NCBI GenBank assembly: GCA_019096065.1
Contig: JAGUCH010000005.1
Location: 1,984,001-2,048,000 of the forward strand
DNA length: 64,000 nucleotides
DNA from: Paracyclopina nana
Taxonomy: Eukaryota; Arthropoda; Copepoda; Cyclopoida; Cyclopettidae
Direction: 5' to 3'
Shown: positions 14,421 to 26,602 of the stretch, piece after piece
How positions within the stretch are numbered: position 1 is the stretch's first letter
Layout: each line of letters opens with the position of its first letter
The notes under the pieces: generated by a model
What the model saw: the letters and a program-made list of their open reading frames with translations, nothing else
Told to the model about the DNA's origin: nothing
Databases searched by the model: none
Position numbers and translations under genes: made by a program

Positions 14421-15059
14421 AATGGCCGTAATATTTTAGATTAATTTCCAAATTTGCTTTAAAATAAAAACCATTTTTTAGGTCACGCGAAATCAGTCAT
14501 ATTTTCAGGTCCATTAGCATAAGAATAAACAGCTCATTAAGTAAGTGAAATATCTCGGCTCTTTTTCTCTCTCCCTTCATTTGTAGTCTCGCTACTGCTG
14601 CGCCATGATATTCTCACTTCTCAGCATTTGTCAGCTGCTTTCTTTCGTCGTCTCCCCATCATCCATTTTGCGTGATTCCGCCGTAAATTGGGACATTCTT
14701 TCGGCTTCTCCCCTCGCCGGCTATTTTACGACCGGCGTGAAAATGACTTTGGACGTCTAATTGATACAATTACGCGCATCTTCTTCTACGTAACTTGTTT
14801 CTCCTTATCTGATGACCGGCGTGATGACGATGATTATTTTTTTGCTCCATTCTCCACCGATCTTTCTTATTACTCAGATGTCCATCATTCTGACTCGCTG
14901 GCAGCTCGAAAAAGCTCGAGTTCAACCATCAGATTGCTTCTTCGTTTTCCGATTCCCTGGGCCGAACGAAAAACCGTTGCTTATTCAAAGTATTATTGAT
15001 GTGCTCAGCAATGATGCAGCTCGCCATTTTTTCAAAATAACAACTCAGATTCAGGCATT

Positions 15060-15545
15060 CATCAACTTGGCTCAGTTTGAGTCAGTAATGATAAGAATGA
15101 ACTTAATTTTGGCTTAGTGTAATTAAGTTTGGTGATGAACTTAGCTTAACTCAGTTGTGTTATACTGAGTCTGGCACATAATCTTTCAATTTGGGCTCAG
15201 AATTTCTCACTTTGGCCTAGCAGTGCTCAGTTTGGGCTCAGAAGTTATCAGTTTGAAACGCCATTTTTTTTAATGAGCATTGCTCAGCTTTGCTCTCAAG
15301 AGCAGTTAAACTTTAATGCTCAGCTATTATTGATTTTTCTTAGCACAGCTCAATTTCGGCTCAGTAATGCTCAGAATTTCTCAACTAAGCTCAGCCTAGC
15401 TCAATGTAGCTCAGCATAGCTCAGTTTGCTTCAGCTTTACTCGTAATGCTCAGGATTACTCAACTAAGCTCAGCCTAGCTCAATTTAGCTCAGCATAGCT
15501 CAGTTTGCCTCAGCATTACTCAGTTAGGCTCAGTAGTGCTCCAGT
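15060..15545. repeat. Degenerate CTCAG-based repeat field
   Basis: Over nearly 500 bp the pentamer CTCAG recurs dozens of times in phrases such as GCTCAGCCTAGCTCAAT and AGCTCAGTTTGGCTCAG, spaced roughly 10 bp apart. Two phrases of about 80 bp near 15375-15440 and 15450-15520 are near copies of each other, so the field has grown by local duplication. No open frame crosses it. Confidence 0.75.
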
Positions 15546-18500
15546 TCAAGTGATGTGCATGAAAAAGCACGCGAACACATTTATAATGAGCTGACTCAGC
15601 TTTTCAGCCATGAAACTGATCCTTTTTAGGCAGAAGTCACGCCGAGTTTCCATTTGCATTCCTGAAGCTGCAACGTTGTTTGTTCCCTTTTTATAGCACC
15701 AGTCTATCATAGATCCAGCCAGATTTGGAAAAAATATTTACAACACATTGACCTGGCAGCTAGCAGCCATTGAAATGGGGGAAGCTTAAATTAAGCCAGA
15801 TTAAGAGTTTTTGGGATGATAAATAGCTCTGGTCTCAGAATAGCACATAATTAGAGCAAAGAGCAACTTCACCAAGACCTCAAGCTTGAACTCTCTCTCT
15901 GATTCCCATGGCATTAGACAAATTGAAGTCAGTGGGCCATAACAAGCAAATCACGTCTTCTTTTTTTTCTTCTTTCTTTGGAATCAGCCCTGCTCTTCCA
16001 TTTTGGTGTGCTAATTAAAAATTCAAGCCAAGTCTGTGATTATGAAATACCAAAGCTTTTGTTCCTTTCTTGAACCATGATGATTCGGGTCACCTCATGC
16101 TTGGCTTTTTTTGCCAGCCAATTATAATGAAATCAATTCTTGCCAGCTTCAGTTTTCCAGCCTAGCTCGATTATATTTCGGTTGGCTAAAATTGCAACTG
16201 AAGCAGAGCAGCTGACCGTTAAGGTTGATTACTGTGCGGGCAGTATAATATTTTTTATGCAAAGCAAAGTCATAAAGTGAAGAGCTTCCTGTTCTAAAAC
16301 TTCTTTTGGAGGGGGCAGTTGAAATATTGCCTCGTTTTTCTCTTGGCTTTATCAGGTGTTGATAGCTGCAACAAGACTGAAAGCGTCTTATTATAAATTG
16401 AGCCAACATTTTCCTAGTATAACCTGTCACTAAAAAATAAGTAATATATCTCAGTGAAAATTGAATTTTGAGCATCAAGTTGCATTTTCTTTTTTGAGTG
16501 AAGAATAAAGTGAGCTAATGCAGAAGCTGATACAAGATGAAGACTTGACACTTTTCCAGTATCTTTATGCTTATCTAAAATGTGCACAACATTTCAAGCT
16601 CGTGTCTTCACCCCAATCAGTGCAAATGTAGCATCACTTCTGATTTTCCCACTAGAGCAACAAGCCCACACAAATATTTCATTTGCAAGTGTAGAAAAAC
16701 AAGCTGCTGTTGGCCTCAAAATGTGCGAAATGCATTAATATTGAATTTTGCACTGCACTGGAAAAATTTTCCCTACCAAACGTAAAAGTTTGCTTAGTTT
16801 CGGATGCAGAGACTCGCACAGCCTGCTTTTTCAATTTCGCATCTCTAATTACATTGGAAAATGGCAATTCTGCATTGAAAGAAGCCGATTTCCTTTTATA
16901 GAGCGTTCATCGGGAGAGAAAGAGGACTCGAATTCGAGCCTTTCCAATATAGAATGTGTGTGTATATACGCATTGCTCGAGAATGTCTGCACATTTCAGA
17001 AGTGCAATTGAGCCAACATTTTGTGACGTGCATTCCTAGGACTTCCATATCCAATTGGAGGTCCACAACTGGCCTGACCTTTGGATAATCGAGCAAAAAT
17101 TCGCTAATCACGAGAAGCTTTTTTCCTAAAGAAAGTTTCACGCGCGCATCTTCCCACAGTGCAATAGTAGAAATTAGCATGATTTGGCATCATTTTACTT
17201 TTAAAGATTCCTTGATGATTGCATCCACTCCAAAAGCAAAAATTGGCCCAATTTGCTACAGTGTTTAAGCTTGGAGCTCATGGCTTTTTGTGTATCAAGC
17301 TAGACACCTTAATTAGTTTAATGGGGGGCATCAAGCTCATTGCATTAAGTTCCATGCCTTCATTTTCAGGCCTCGAATTTCTCGTTTGATGGGATGATAC
17401 AATGAAGAAAAATAACGAGTGAATTCACGTGTGTGTGTGGGTGTCAGTCAAGTGACAGTTTAGTGGCCGCCCACTTTGTGCCATGCCTACCTTCGTTTGA
17501 CTTGCAAAATTTAGCTTATGATCATGGTGATGATGATCACCATCAAGATCTTCTTCGTCAAGTGTGTCAAAAGTGGGTAGCAGTTTTGTGCTAGCACGAG
17601 GCACCACCACAGACCACAAATTCTTGCTGATTTACATTTATGAGTTAGGAAAAGTCGTTGAAGTGAAACATGCGTAGCAGAAATTGGGGCCGCGCTATCA
17701 AGATCGAAAGAATTTATGTCAATGCACTGCATCACTTGCTTCATTAATGATCAAGTCAAAAGGATTGATGAGGTGAAGAAAAAAACCGACAACCTATTAA
17801 ATAAATGAGCTTGCATTAATGGCCACGAAGCACTTTGATAAGCAATATGTGTATGGCTCTATTAGCAACCTGTCAGCGAGAAATCTTTAAAATAACTTTT
17901 TGAAAAAATAGGTTACTCTATCTTTAAAAAAACATTCCGTCTGCCCATAAGAGACATCCTATCAAAAAGAGAAGGAAAAGGAGAGAAAATGGCTTGCTAT
18001 ATCTTGTAGAAGGGCCTTTTTTCAAAAACGATATCTGAGTGAAGAGAGCTGAGTCATCATCTATTCCTTGGCATTAGGCCTTGCTCCAGTTGAAGCAATT
18101 CCACCGTCCCCTAATTGAAGGAGTTGCTAATATTCCCAACATTGTAGCACACGAGTTGGGAATTACCGCAATTCTACCGGAAACTTAGCACAGAAAAAGA
18201 GTTTTTCTCAGCTTGAGCAGCAGATATGACTTGGGCCAGTAGAAGGAAATTCCGCGAATGCCAAGCAACTCAATGTTATTCATTGAAATGGGAGAATTAC
18301 TACTACTTCTACCACGCTGATGATTTGCGCAAAACAAATCATTTGTCTTGCAACTCCTCACTTAATTACTACAGCTCATAATTGAACCTCAGAAACTTCA
18401 ACAGTGAACATGCACGCGCGGGCTTTAAACAAATTGGGGAGAAATTTTTTTGAGCAAGATTCTTCACCAATTTTTGGCAGGAAAATGCTGCTGTGGTGAA

Positions 18501-20108
18501 TTTGCTGAATTACTTACACCTCAACAGTTTTACAACTTTTGAAAAAATGTGTAGAAGTGTGAATGGCATGAAAGCAATCTACAACTCAATAGGCAGAAAA
18601 TGAGTTTTGTTTACATTTTTTCTTCAATTACAGGCCTTCATCACAAGAATTAGACATGGATGATGAAGAAAAATTGGCTGTTCTCGTGCTTTAAGCCCGT
18701 TATTTTTCATTTGGCTACTCAATTTTTGCCATGGGGCAAATTTCCCATTACAGACACATTCCACTTAGAAGAAGCAGCAAAATAGCATTTAACAAAGAGC
18801 CATTAAAAAAAGCACGGAGGAAGGAAATCGCAAGAAAATACTAAATGGGATATTTTTTAATAAACTTTATGCAATTTAATTTTGACAATATTTGGCAGAA
18901 TACACAGGGTTTTTAAAAAAGAGGTAACCCATTGTGATGTCATAAACGTTTGCTTTTAAAGCACCTTTTTGCAAATGTGTGTCAAGTACAATTTGAATTA
19001 AAGATGACTTTGCACTAAAGCCAAAATGAAGCCAAATTCCTTTGCCATTTCAAATGTAAATTAACCTGCTCATTATGTGCACGAAAAAATCGTGATTTGA
19101 GCATTATAGGATTGATGGCTGCCCTTAATCTTCTTTTTCTAGGAATGTTTCCATTTTTTAGATCTACCACTGCTACTACGTATACTTCATTGTGGTAGCA
19201 TAACTCTCCAAATTCAATTTGACGGAAATTCCAAACTTTTCGACACTTGACTGTCCATGCCCACAAATCATGATGGATTGTAGATCAAAAAGCCACAAAA
19301 TGTATCAAAAGAAGAAGAATGTCGGCTAAAAAAGTTGAAAACAAAAGAATCTACGTCCTTGATCATGTGAAAAGGGGCCAAAAAATAGTTCGTCTTTGGC
19401 CAGAGTGGAAAAAGTGAAATCTAATCAATTGCTGACCATAAAAATGATATTTGCATTTCTAAAAAAAATTCTTGGCAAGAAAATGCTTCAGCCACAAAAA
19501 TATGAGTGTACCTCAGAGAGTAATTAGATGTTTTTCTCAATCTCGGCCTATAATTACACCTTGCTGCAGCAGCTGAATAGGACCCACCTTTCAAAAATCC
19601 TCATAAAACTGGCCATCAAACTGAAAAAAGCTGCCTCAACGTCTTTCGAAGAAGAGTTGAGTCAACCCTAGCAAATTCAGACAGCCCTAGCGAGTTCTCA
19701 GAATTTTTACTCAGTTTCGCGCCAAAAATATTGAGACAACAACAAAAGGCAACTGAGTAGCTCGCTTGCTTTTTTGGTGGTTATGCAGCAGTAAACACCG
19801 CGTGCATGTCCTGATTTGTGCTAATGTGTCCCACTGGATCTCTTTTTTGGGTGCCAAATCTTCGTGTTTCCCGGGCCTAAACGAGAATCCAATTGTCTCA
19901 ATGGCTTAGGAAAGCAAGGAATACTAAGTAAGCCGTAGCAGTAGAGCTGGAAACTATTATTCTGGTGCCACCATTTTTAGCATATTTTTATGGCCATTTT
20001 GTGATTTATGGCGGTGGTCGAAAATGCCACAAGCAGATGGTTTTTTATTGTTATTCCAGGGAGAAAAGCTCGATAATCTATTCCAATTGCACGTGTGTCA
20101 CTCCTGCG
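15546..20108. other. Gene-free spacer, 15.5-20.1 kb
   Basis: No gene, long repeat or RNA gene could be supported. A short (GT)n run lies near 17429-17440. Open frames are under 110 codons and unrecognised. Confidence 0.45.
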
Positions 20109-21676
20109 AGGCTGGGATGACCAAAAGGCCAATTATGGATGTTTCCTCTTACCATTAATAATGCCCAAAATGTGACATGACATTCCCTCTTATAGCTCCT
20201 TGGCCTTGGGAAAGTGACAAAATGTTGTGCACCAGCCAAAATGGGCAAAATGGCCAGGATTTTTAATTTCAATCAAGGTGAGGAAACAATCAAGGTATTG
20301 CAATTTTATTTCATTCATTTTTTGTCTAGGTATCTGAAGCAGCTGTTCACTAGCTGTTAGTGATGTGGGTGCAAAAAACATACTTCATTGGTCCTGAATC
20401 TTGATGATCAGGCTGCTTCTGACTCACATGAGGACTTTGGTGACAAATTGGGCCCTGGAGGTGTCAAGACAACCAAGTGGCCACCTACCAGACTTGTAAT
20501 TGATTGATATAACTACTTGATGTTGCTGGTATGCAAATATGCACCATGATTTCCCCATAAGATTCCTCCACATATGTTACATACAACAAATGTGATGAAT
20601 ATATCCCTATATGCTATAACTGGACTTGGTGGGGGGCCCAAAACACTTATAGGTCAGAAAATGTGATGCAGCTCCTTTTTCCTTGTGGCCTCCAATTTAT
20701 ACCAACCAGTTTTCCATGTAAGATAGCTCAACAACTTTTATCATAGTTGTACACCCATAGTGCTCCTTCATTTTTGCAACTTAATTTATGAGTCTTGTAC
20801 CAGGCAGTATAGATAAGAATGCCCAGCATGAAATTCCTATCAATTTCCAATATAATATTCATAGCTCAGCCAAATTGAACCTAAAGCTCAAGACCACAGA
20901 GTTTTGAGCTACCTTTTGACCTTTAAAAAGAATTTGAGTCATGCTTCCACTGAGAATGGGCATGTGTCATGAAAATCAGAGATGTGGTGTGAAGAATAGT
21001 ATTTTTCTCCTGGAATTGAATTATGATTCAAATGTTCTGGTATTGAGGAATTGGCAGGATGAAAAATGTTAATACCATCTCTCTTGCTGTGAATCCAATG
21101 AAGTGTGCTGTTGTCAAGTCATCTAGTTGTACTAGTGCAGGTAATTCCATGTAATGGAGTCATCTGATGCCCAATTATTTAGAATGATGACCATATGTGA
21201 TTTCTATCTGAGATTTCCTGATGCTAATCTCCCAATATTTTGAAATTCATCCCATGCTAGGCTGGACATTACTCTCTTTTTCAATCAAGCATGTAGGACC
21301 CATTATTGACCCAATTGGTTCTTCTTGTCTGTAAAATTGTGCAACCAGGACCAAAATGTCCAAATGGCAAGATGTAGAAAATTGATAAGAAAGCCAGGTC
21401 TGTTTGCCAAAGATAAAGATCTAAGTTCACTGCAGTGTATGTAGCTCACAGAATTGCACAAAACTTCTTCATTTGAATAATTTGGCCTATATCTATAAAT
21501 ACTGCACTTACACAGCCAACTCTGTTTTCTTCTCCTGCTTAAGAATGCAGGTTATTGAAGCCCATATTGTAATGTCAAAGATGAGCAATCTCTCTATGCC
21601 AGTTTGAAAATAATGGAAAGGTCTCATATGTTGCAAGTCTCAAATATGAAGCATTGTGCTGCTCCTACTCCCATTA
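20109..21676. other. 1.57-kb stretch with no CpG dinucleotide
   Basis: Read line by line, no CG dinucleotide occurs between the ones at 20107 and 21677, although GC content looks similar to the flanks and TG/CA are common. This pattern is what long-term cytosine methylation and deamination would produce. No open frame of note lies in it. It directly abuts the AT-rich element that begins at 21787. Confidence 0.8.
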
Positions 21677-21786
21677 CGAGTTACTTTGGCTTCTCCTATA
21701 GATGTAGTACTCAAAAGACAATTTAGGAGTCTCTCATTTTCACAACACTTGCCATAGCTGGATGGCAACTTTTTATCATGCAGACA

Positions 21787-23687
21787 CCCCACAAAACAAA
21801 AAATCAGTAGTAAATCAGTAGTAAACCCCGTTGCAAATTAAATACATATAAATTATAAAATTTTTGTGATAAATTACAAATATGGTGTGCATAGATGTGT
21901 ACAATGTCAAATATTTACGTCAAATATTTTTATTTCCAAAGTTATGAATTTTTAAAATTTGACATTTCGTACTTTTTTGGTTATGTTTTTTGTTCCAAAA
22001 TACTTAATCTTTTTATAACTTTTGCCATTTTATGACTAATAAAGAATCCCGGTCTTCATTATATGTGTTCATTATTTGATATTTGTCAAATTATGAATCA
22101 CATTTTATTTAGTTTTTTATCAGTAGTAAACAGATAAAATACTGATTTCAACGTCCTTTTTTTTAATCAGTATGTCAAAATATTTTTATTAATAAAATCG
22201 CATCAATAAAATCAGTATTTTTTGTATTTCAAATACTTAAAAAACTGTATACTATGTCTGTTTAAAAAATTAGTTTGTTTTTGATTAATTGTATACTATA
22301 TCAGGTTGTTATGTAGATTTCTCTGATTTACTTGGTCAGTATTTCATGTACATTCTGGCACATAAGTCCCTTCAAATTCTGGCAGTTGTTAATCAGCTCT
22401 AATTACTATTCCTACTCACTACTTATTGTCTTTCATTGACTTTTTCAAATGCATCTTTAAGGTATACTATATCAGGTTTTCATCTAGATTTATCTGATTT
22501 ACTAGGTCAGTATTTAATGTATATTGTTGTCCTGGGGTCATTGCAAAAAAATCAATGTTCTTAATCACTTCTAAATACAGTTACTACTCTGCACTAATTG
22601 CCATTAACTCATTATTGGCACTACTGTCAATATGTGTATTAAATCAGGTGTAAATGTAGATTCTACTGATTTAATTAGTCACTACTAAAATCTAACTTAG
22701 TAAAATGTTCAGAGATGGCTCTGCTTGCAATTCAATAATTTTGCTAAATTGTTCTTATCAATAACTTTTAATGGCTTTAAGATTTCAAAAATCATCATTA
22801 TAGATGTTGTTTAGAACAACATGAAAACTGAGTTAGAAAGTGTCATGCTTCTTATTTTCAAAGAAAAACTGAGATCTTCAGTTTTATTCAAATATATATC
22901 TTATGGAGCAAGATTGCTGACTTGTAGCAATTCAGTCATTTTATTTTATTACTGAAAACATAGTTCTTCTTGTCTGATAAGCTAGAATTAGTGATGGAGT
23001 GAGTCAGAAAATTTCTGGCTCATTTATTCTCCACCTATTTGCAATACCTGAGCCTGATGCACTCCAAGGCAAAAGGGACAAAAGTATAATTGAAGTGTAT
23101 ATTAAACACAATAACAACTGAATTAATTGGGATTAATAAATACATAAAAATATAAATGGTATATGGTATATTAGTGACATTAAATTCAGATAAAATACAC
23201 ATAAAAAGCATTTACAGATTGTATTTGTAATCAGTTTCAACTACATTAACTACTGTTTATGTTTGTAAGAAAACAATATTAAATGTATATTTAATCAGTA
23301 TAATTGGCAATAAATAGGTAATAAATAGACAACTCCGAAAAGAAAAATTTGAAAAAAAAGTTCAAAAACAAATAAGTATTTAATGTGGTTGAAATCGATT
23401 TAAACCAGATAAAAACCGGATTTATTCAAAAGTAAATAATAATTATACAGACAATGATAAGTAATATAAAAAAATTTAAAGTGAATTTGATATCAGCACA
23501 TCACAATAGCAACGATAGAAATAAAAACTAGTCGATACAACCATTTTTGAAAAATCAGGTTTTGCGAAAAATTTTATGAAACGGTTGCGTTACGCTTTTA
23601 TCAGTATTCTTGTTACAAGACACCTGATTTAATATACGTAGTAAATCAAGGTTAAATCAGGTTCATTTTGAGTTTTGTTTTGTGGGG
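21787..23687. mobile_element. AT-rich 1.9-kb element with short TIRs
   Basis: The left end CCCCACAAAACAAAA is repeated inverted at the right end, near 23673-23687. The interior is very AT-rich, lacks a long open frame, and carries degenerate tandem units of about 170 bp: phrases like TATACTATATCAGG followed by TCTGATTTACT recur near 22288, 22461 and 22629. ATCAGTAGTAAA phrases lie near both ends. No convincing target duplication is visible beyond a possible 2-bp CA. A non-autonomous DNA element is the best reading. Confidence 0.5.
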
Positions 23688-26198
23688 CAATTGTGAACTA
23701 ACTTGTTCACAAGTCGAATTCGTAGATGCTATTCCAGCAAGGTAAGGCTTCGCGAACAACAGGTATTCGTTATCTTTTATTGCAGCTATATTCTATAAAA
23801 GACTCCATTTACCAGAACCTAAAAGCAAGGGGGAGACTTATGAATAGCAAAACAAATCACCCACAAAACGATTTGCATTGTTGAGCACTCCTTTTGTTGC
23901 TGGGTCCAAAGTCCATAAAAAGAGGCTAAAAGTGAACTCTTGGTTTTTTACACCATTCAAGATTTTTGTGACATATAATTTGAATTCGTTTTTTTAAGGC
24001 GTTCTTTAATAGTCTGAGGAGAGACAAAAGTGCTCATCTTTCCCTCTCTCCTCTTGTGTGTCAGATTAATAGGTCAGATTAGCTCGCTATTGCCCTTACA
24101 ACTTTACGTGACATCAGGTGAAAAAATGACCTAACAAGTCCCACCAATAACTTCTGGCTGGTTAAAAGATATGCTGCTAATTGCGAGTTGGCAAAAAACC
24201 TTTCACAAGAGCTGATCTGCTGATTTCATCACTCAACTACTCGACCCTGGTGCCCTCTATTAGCCAAAAAGCCAAACTGATTAAGTGGTTTCCCATTCAA
24301 CCTTTTCGTTCTCGTTAGCAAGTACGAGAACGCAATCATATGCATATTGACATCTTGCATATTGGTAAGTGTCAAAACAGCTAGCATGTTAATTTTCTGG
24401 GGATCATTACTGCCCATAATTTGTATGCAGTATTGCTGAATATTTTTTCCACCCGAAAAAAATACATCTTGACCAATACAAACTAGTTTTAGTAGGTCAT
24501 CGAGGGTGGAAGAGGAAGAAACTTGTTGGGTTGTTGGTTCTTATCCCCTGCTGAAATTAGCGTAGTTCCAGTATAGTAAGGGGCATGTGTGTGTATTATA
24601 CAGATGGGGAAAAGCTGACAAAACACAGTGGGCTGAGCAGCTCTGAAAACCGACCAAATACATTTCAGGATACATTTCGGTTAAACTAGGGCTTAAAATT
24701 GCAGATTTGGCCCAAATATGAGTTTTTGGCGTTCTACAGAGCCCCATGTGGAAAAGGAGCACGTTCTGCTCGTAAATAGACTTCAGTGTGGCAGATTGCC
24801 TCAGCAATGTCATCATCATCATCACTAGCTCGTTATCTTACTGGCTAATGGCGTTATGACATACTTGCTTCTGAATGCATGCCATGCATTCAAGCTTAAA
24901 AATCACATACGTTGACACTTCATTAGCCAAAGTCATCTGAGAGTACCACATGATCATCTTCCTATATTGGGGAGGATGAAACCACATGAAATGTGTCAAC
25001 TTTGGCATTTGCCTCCAATTTTTGGGAGAAGGACAAAAAACTGAACACTGAGTATTTTTAAAGAGCTTTTTATGCTATGCGAAGGCAACTAATTACCTCA
25101 TCATGAGCTAATGATGCAAAGGCATGCAAATTGACTTACATATTGTTGTCAGTTTTCCTAACCATTTGGCACCGGAATCGCTAATAACCTAGCAGTAGTA
25201 TTCTGTATACAGAAAATGTATCAGGTGGTGCGCATCTTCTGCTGGTACTAAACTTGCTTTTGCTCTGGCAAAACTTTTTTTCAGGCTAGCAGCAGAAGAC
25301 CATAGAGAAAATGCCATAATTTTTGGCTTCTGCCATAGTATAAAGAAAAGTTTTTCAGTTAGCTTGGCTAAAGGGCATGCATGCCTAGCTGTTTTTCTGA
25401 AACAGACAGCAGCCTTGATTTATGCTGGCAAGATAAAGTAGCTTCAGCAGTGAAAAAGTTAAAAATGGTCAATGTACTTTAGGCTAGAGGAAATGCAAAA
25501 TGACAAATGTTTTCCTATAGGAAAATAATCATGTCCACTTGCTCCTTATAGGAAAGACTTGACACTTTTTCTTGCTGATCCAGATTAGACTTTCTGTCTC
25601 CATCCCTCAAGGCAAACAGGAATCCTTTTCACGCCCCCCTCATCCCCCCACAACCATAAGTGATGAACTAAGTGGATGCATCTTGTCAGATTGGCAGCTT
25701 AGTTGGCAAATCCCTAGCCTATTTTGCTTGCTTTGCTGTAGCAGCTTTGCTTCGTGAGGGGATCGAATTCAGGCCCCAACATCAGCTGACAACACAACCA
25801 CAAAGATGCGGCACTTGATTCCTTTTAATGCATTTTGAGGCCCAGGCTGAAAGGCTGTTCGATTCATCAATCTATATTTAATAAATGTTGCAAAGTTGAG
25901 GTAAGTATCTGTCATGATCCATCAGGAAGGATGAGGTTGCGTGACTTTGTTGTTGTTTTGCGCGTTGCGACGCGCCATAGTTGAAGGCTAAAAACCAAAA
26001 CAAAGTTCAGGGACACGTGGGAAACTTTTTTTGACAGCTGGGATATCTCTCATTTGGTGGAAAAGTACATATTCAGTTAACTTCTGATAATTCTCTTGTC
26101 GTTGAGCAAGAGTTTACCAAAAATAAAGAGAGATTTGTCGTTGACTAAAGGTCACTTGAGAGACCCCCTTCTTAAATAAAGTTTACTGCTACACTTTG
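23688..26198. other. Gene-free spacer, 23.7-26.2 kb
   Basis: Nothing gene-like is supported. A 21-bp near-perfect palindrome (TGAATGCATG-C-CATGCATTCA) lies near 24871 and a 12-bp palindrome GGCATGCATGCC near 25377. A short (ATC)n run is near 24810. Confidence 0.45.
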
Positions 26199-26602
26199 TC
26201 AGAAAAAGTTTCCCCTGCTCACAAGTTGTTGAAGGAAAAGTGGCAATGTCAAGGTGACATCTTGAGACTGGTCTGGACAACATTCAGCAGCCTCCTCCAA
26301 AAGGAGCAGAAGTTGAACTTTGATGACATAGAAGAGGCCATGGATAGTTTGGGGCTGGTATAATTGCAAATCGATCCCAACTTAGATGTGAAAACTTTTC
26401 TGTTGACGACGCACCAGAAGCTTTGGCAAATATTGTCCCCAATCACTTGACACACACAAGAAGATCCCAGCAGATTTGGAAGGTCAGATTTTCTAAAGAA
26501 TTTATTTGCAATTCCAGAGGGGAAAGAATGCTTTGGGGCTCTTAAGCCCACCACCTTAAAAAGACATGATTGTTGTCCCTTTTGGACCTCAACTCCCCTA
26601 TA
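26199..26602 (+). pseudogene. Coding-like stretch with two in-frame stops
   Basis: One plus-strand frame reads with coding-like, mixed-residue sequence for about 130 codons, interrupted only by TAA at 26361 and a TGA near 26450. Segments include LNFDDIEEAMDSLGL before the first stop and SRFGRSDFLKNLF after the second. I do not recognise the family. The opposite strand also has a 131-codon open frame over the same bases, as antisense of real coding DNA often does. It may be a decayed gene or transposon fragment, exons of an unrecognised gene, or coincidence. Confidence 0.2.
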
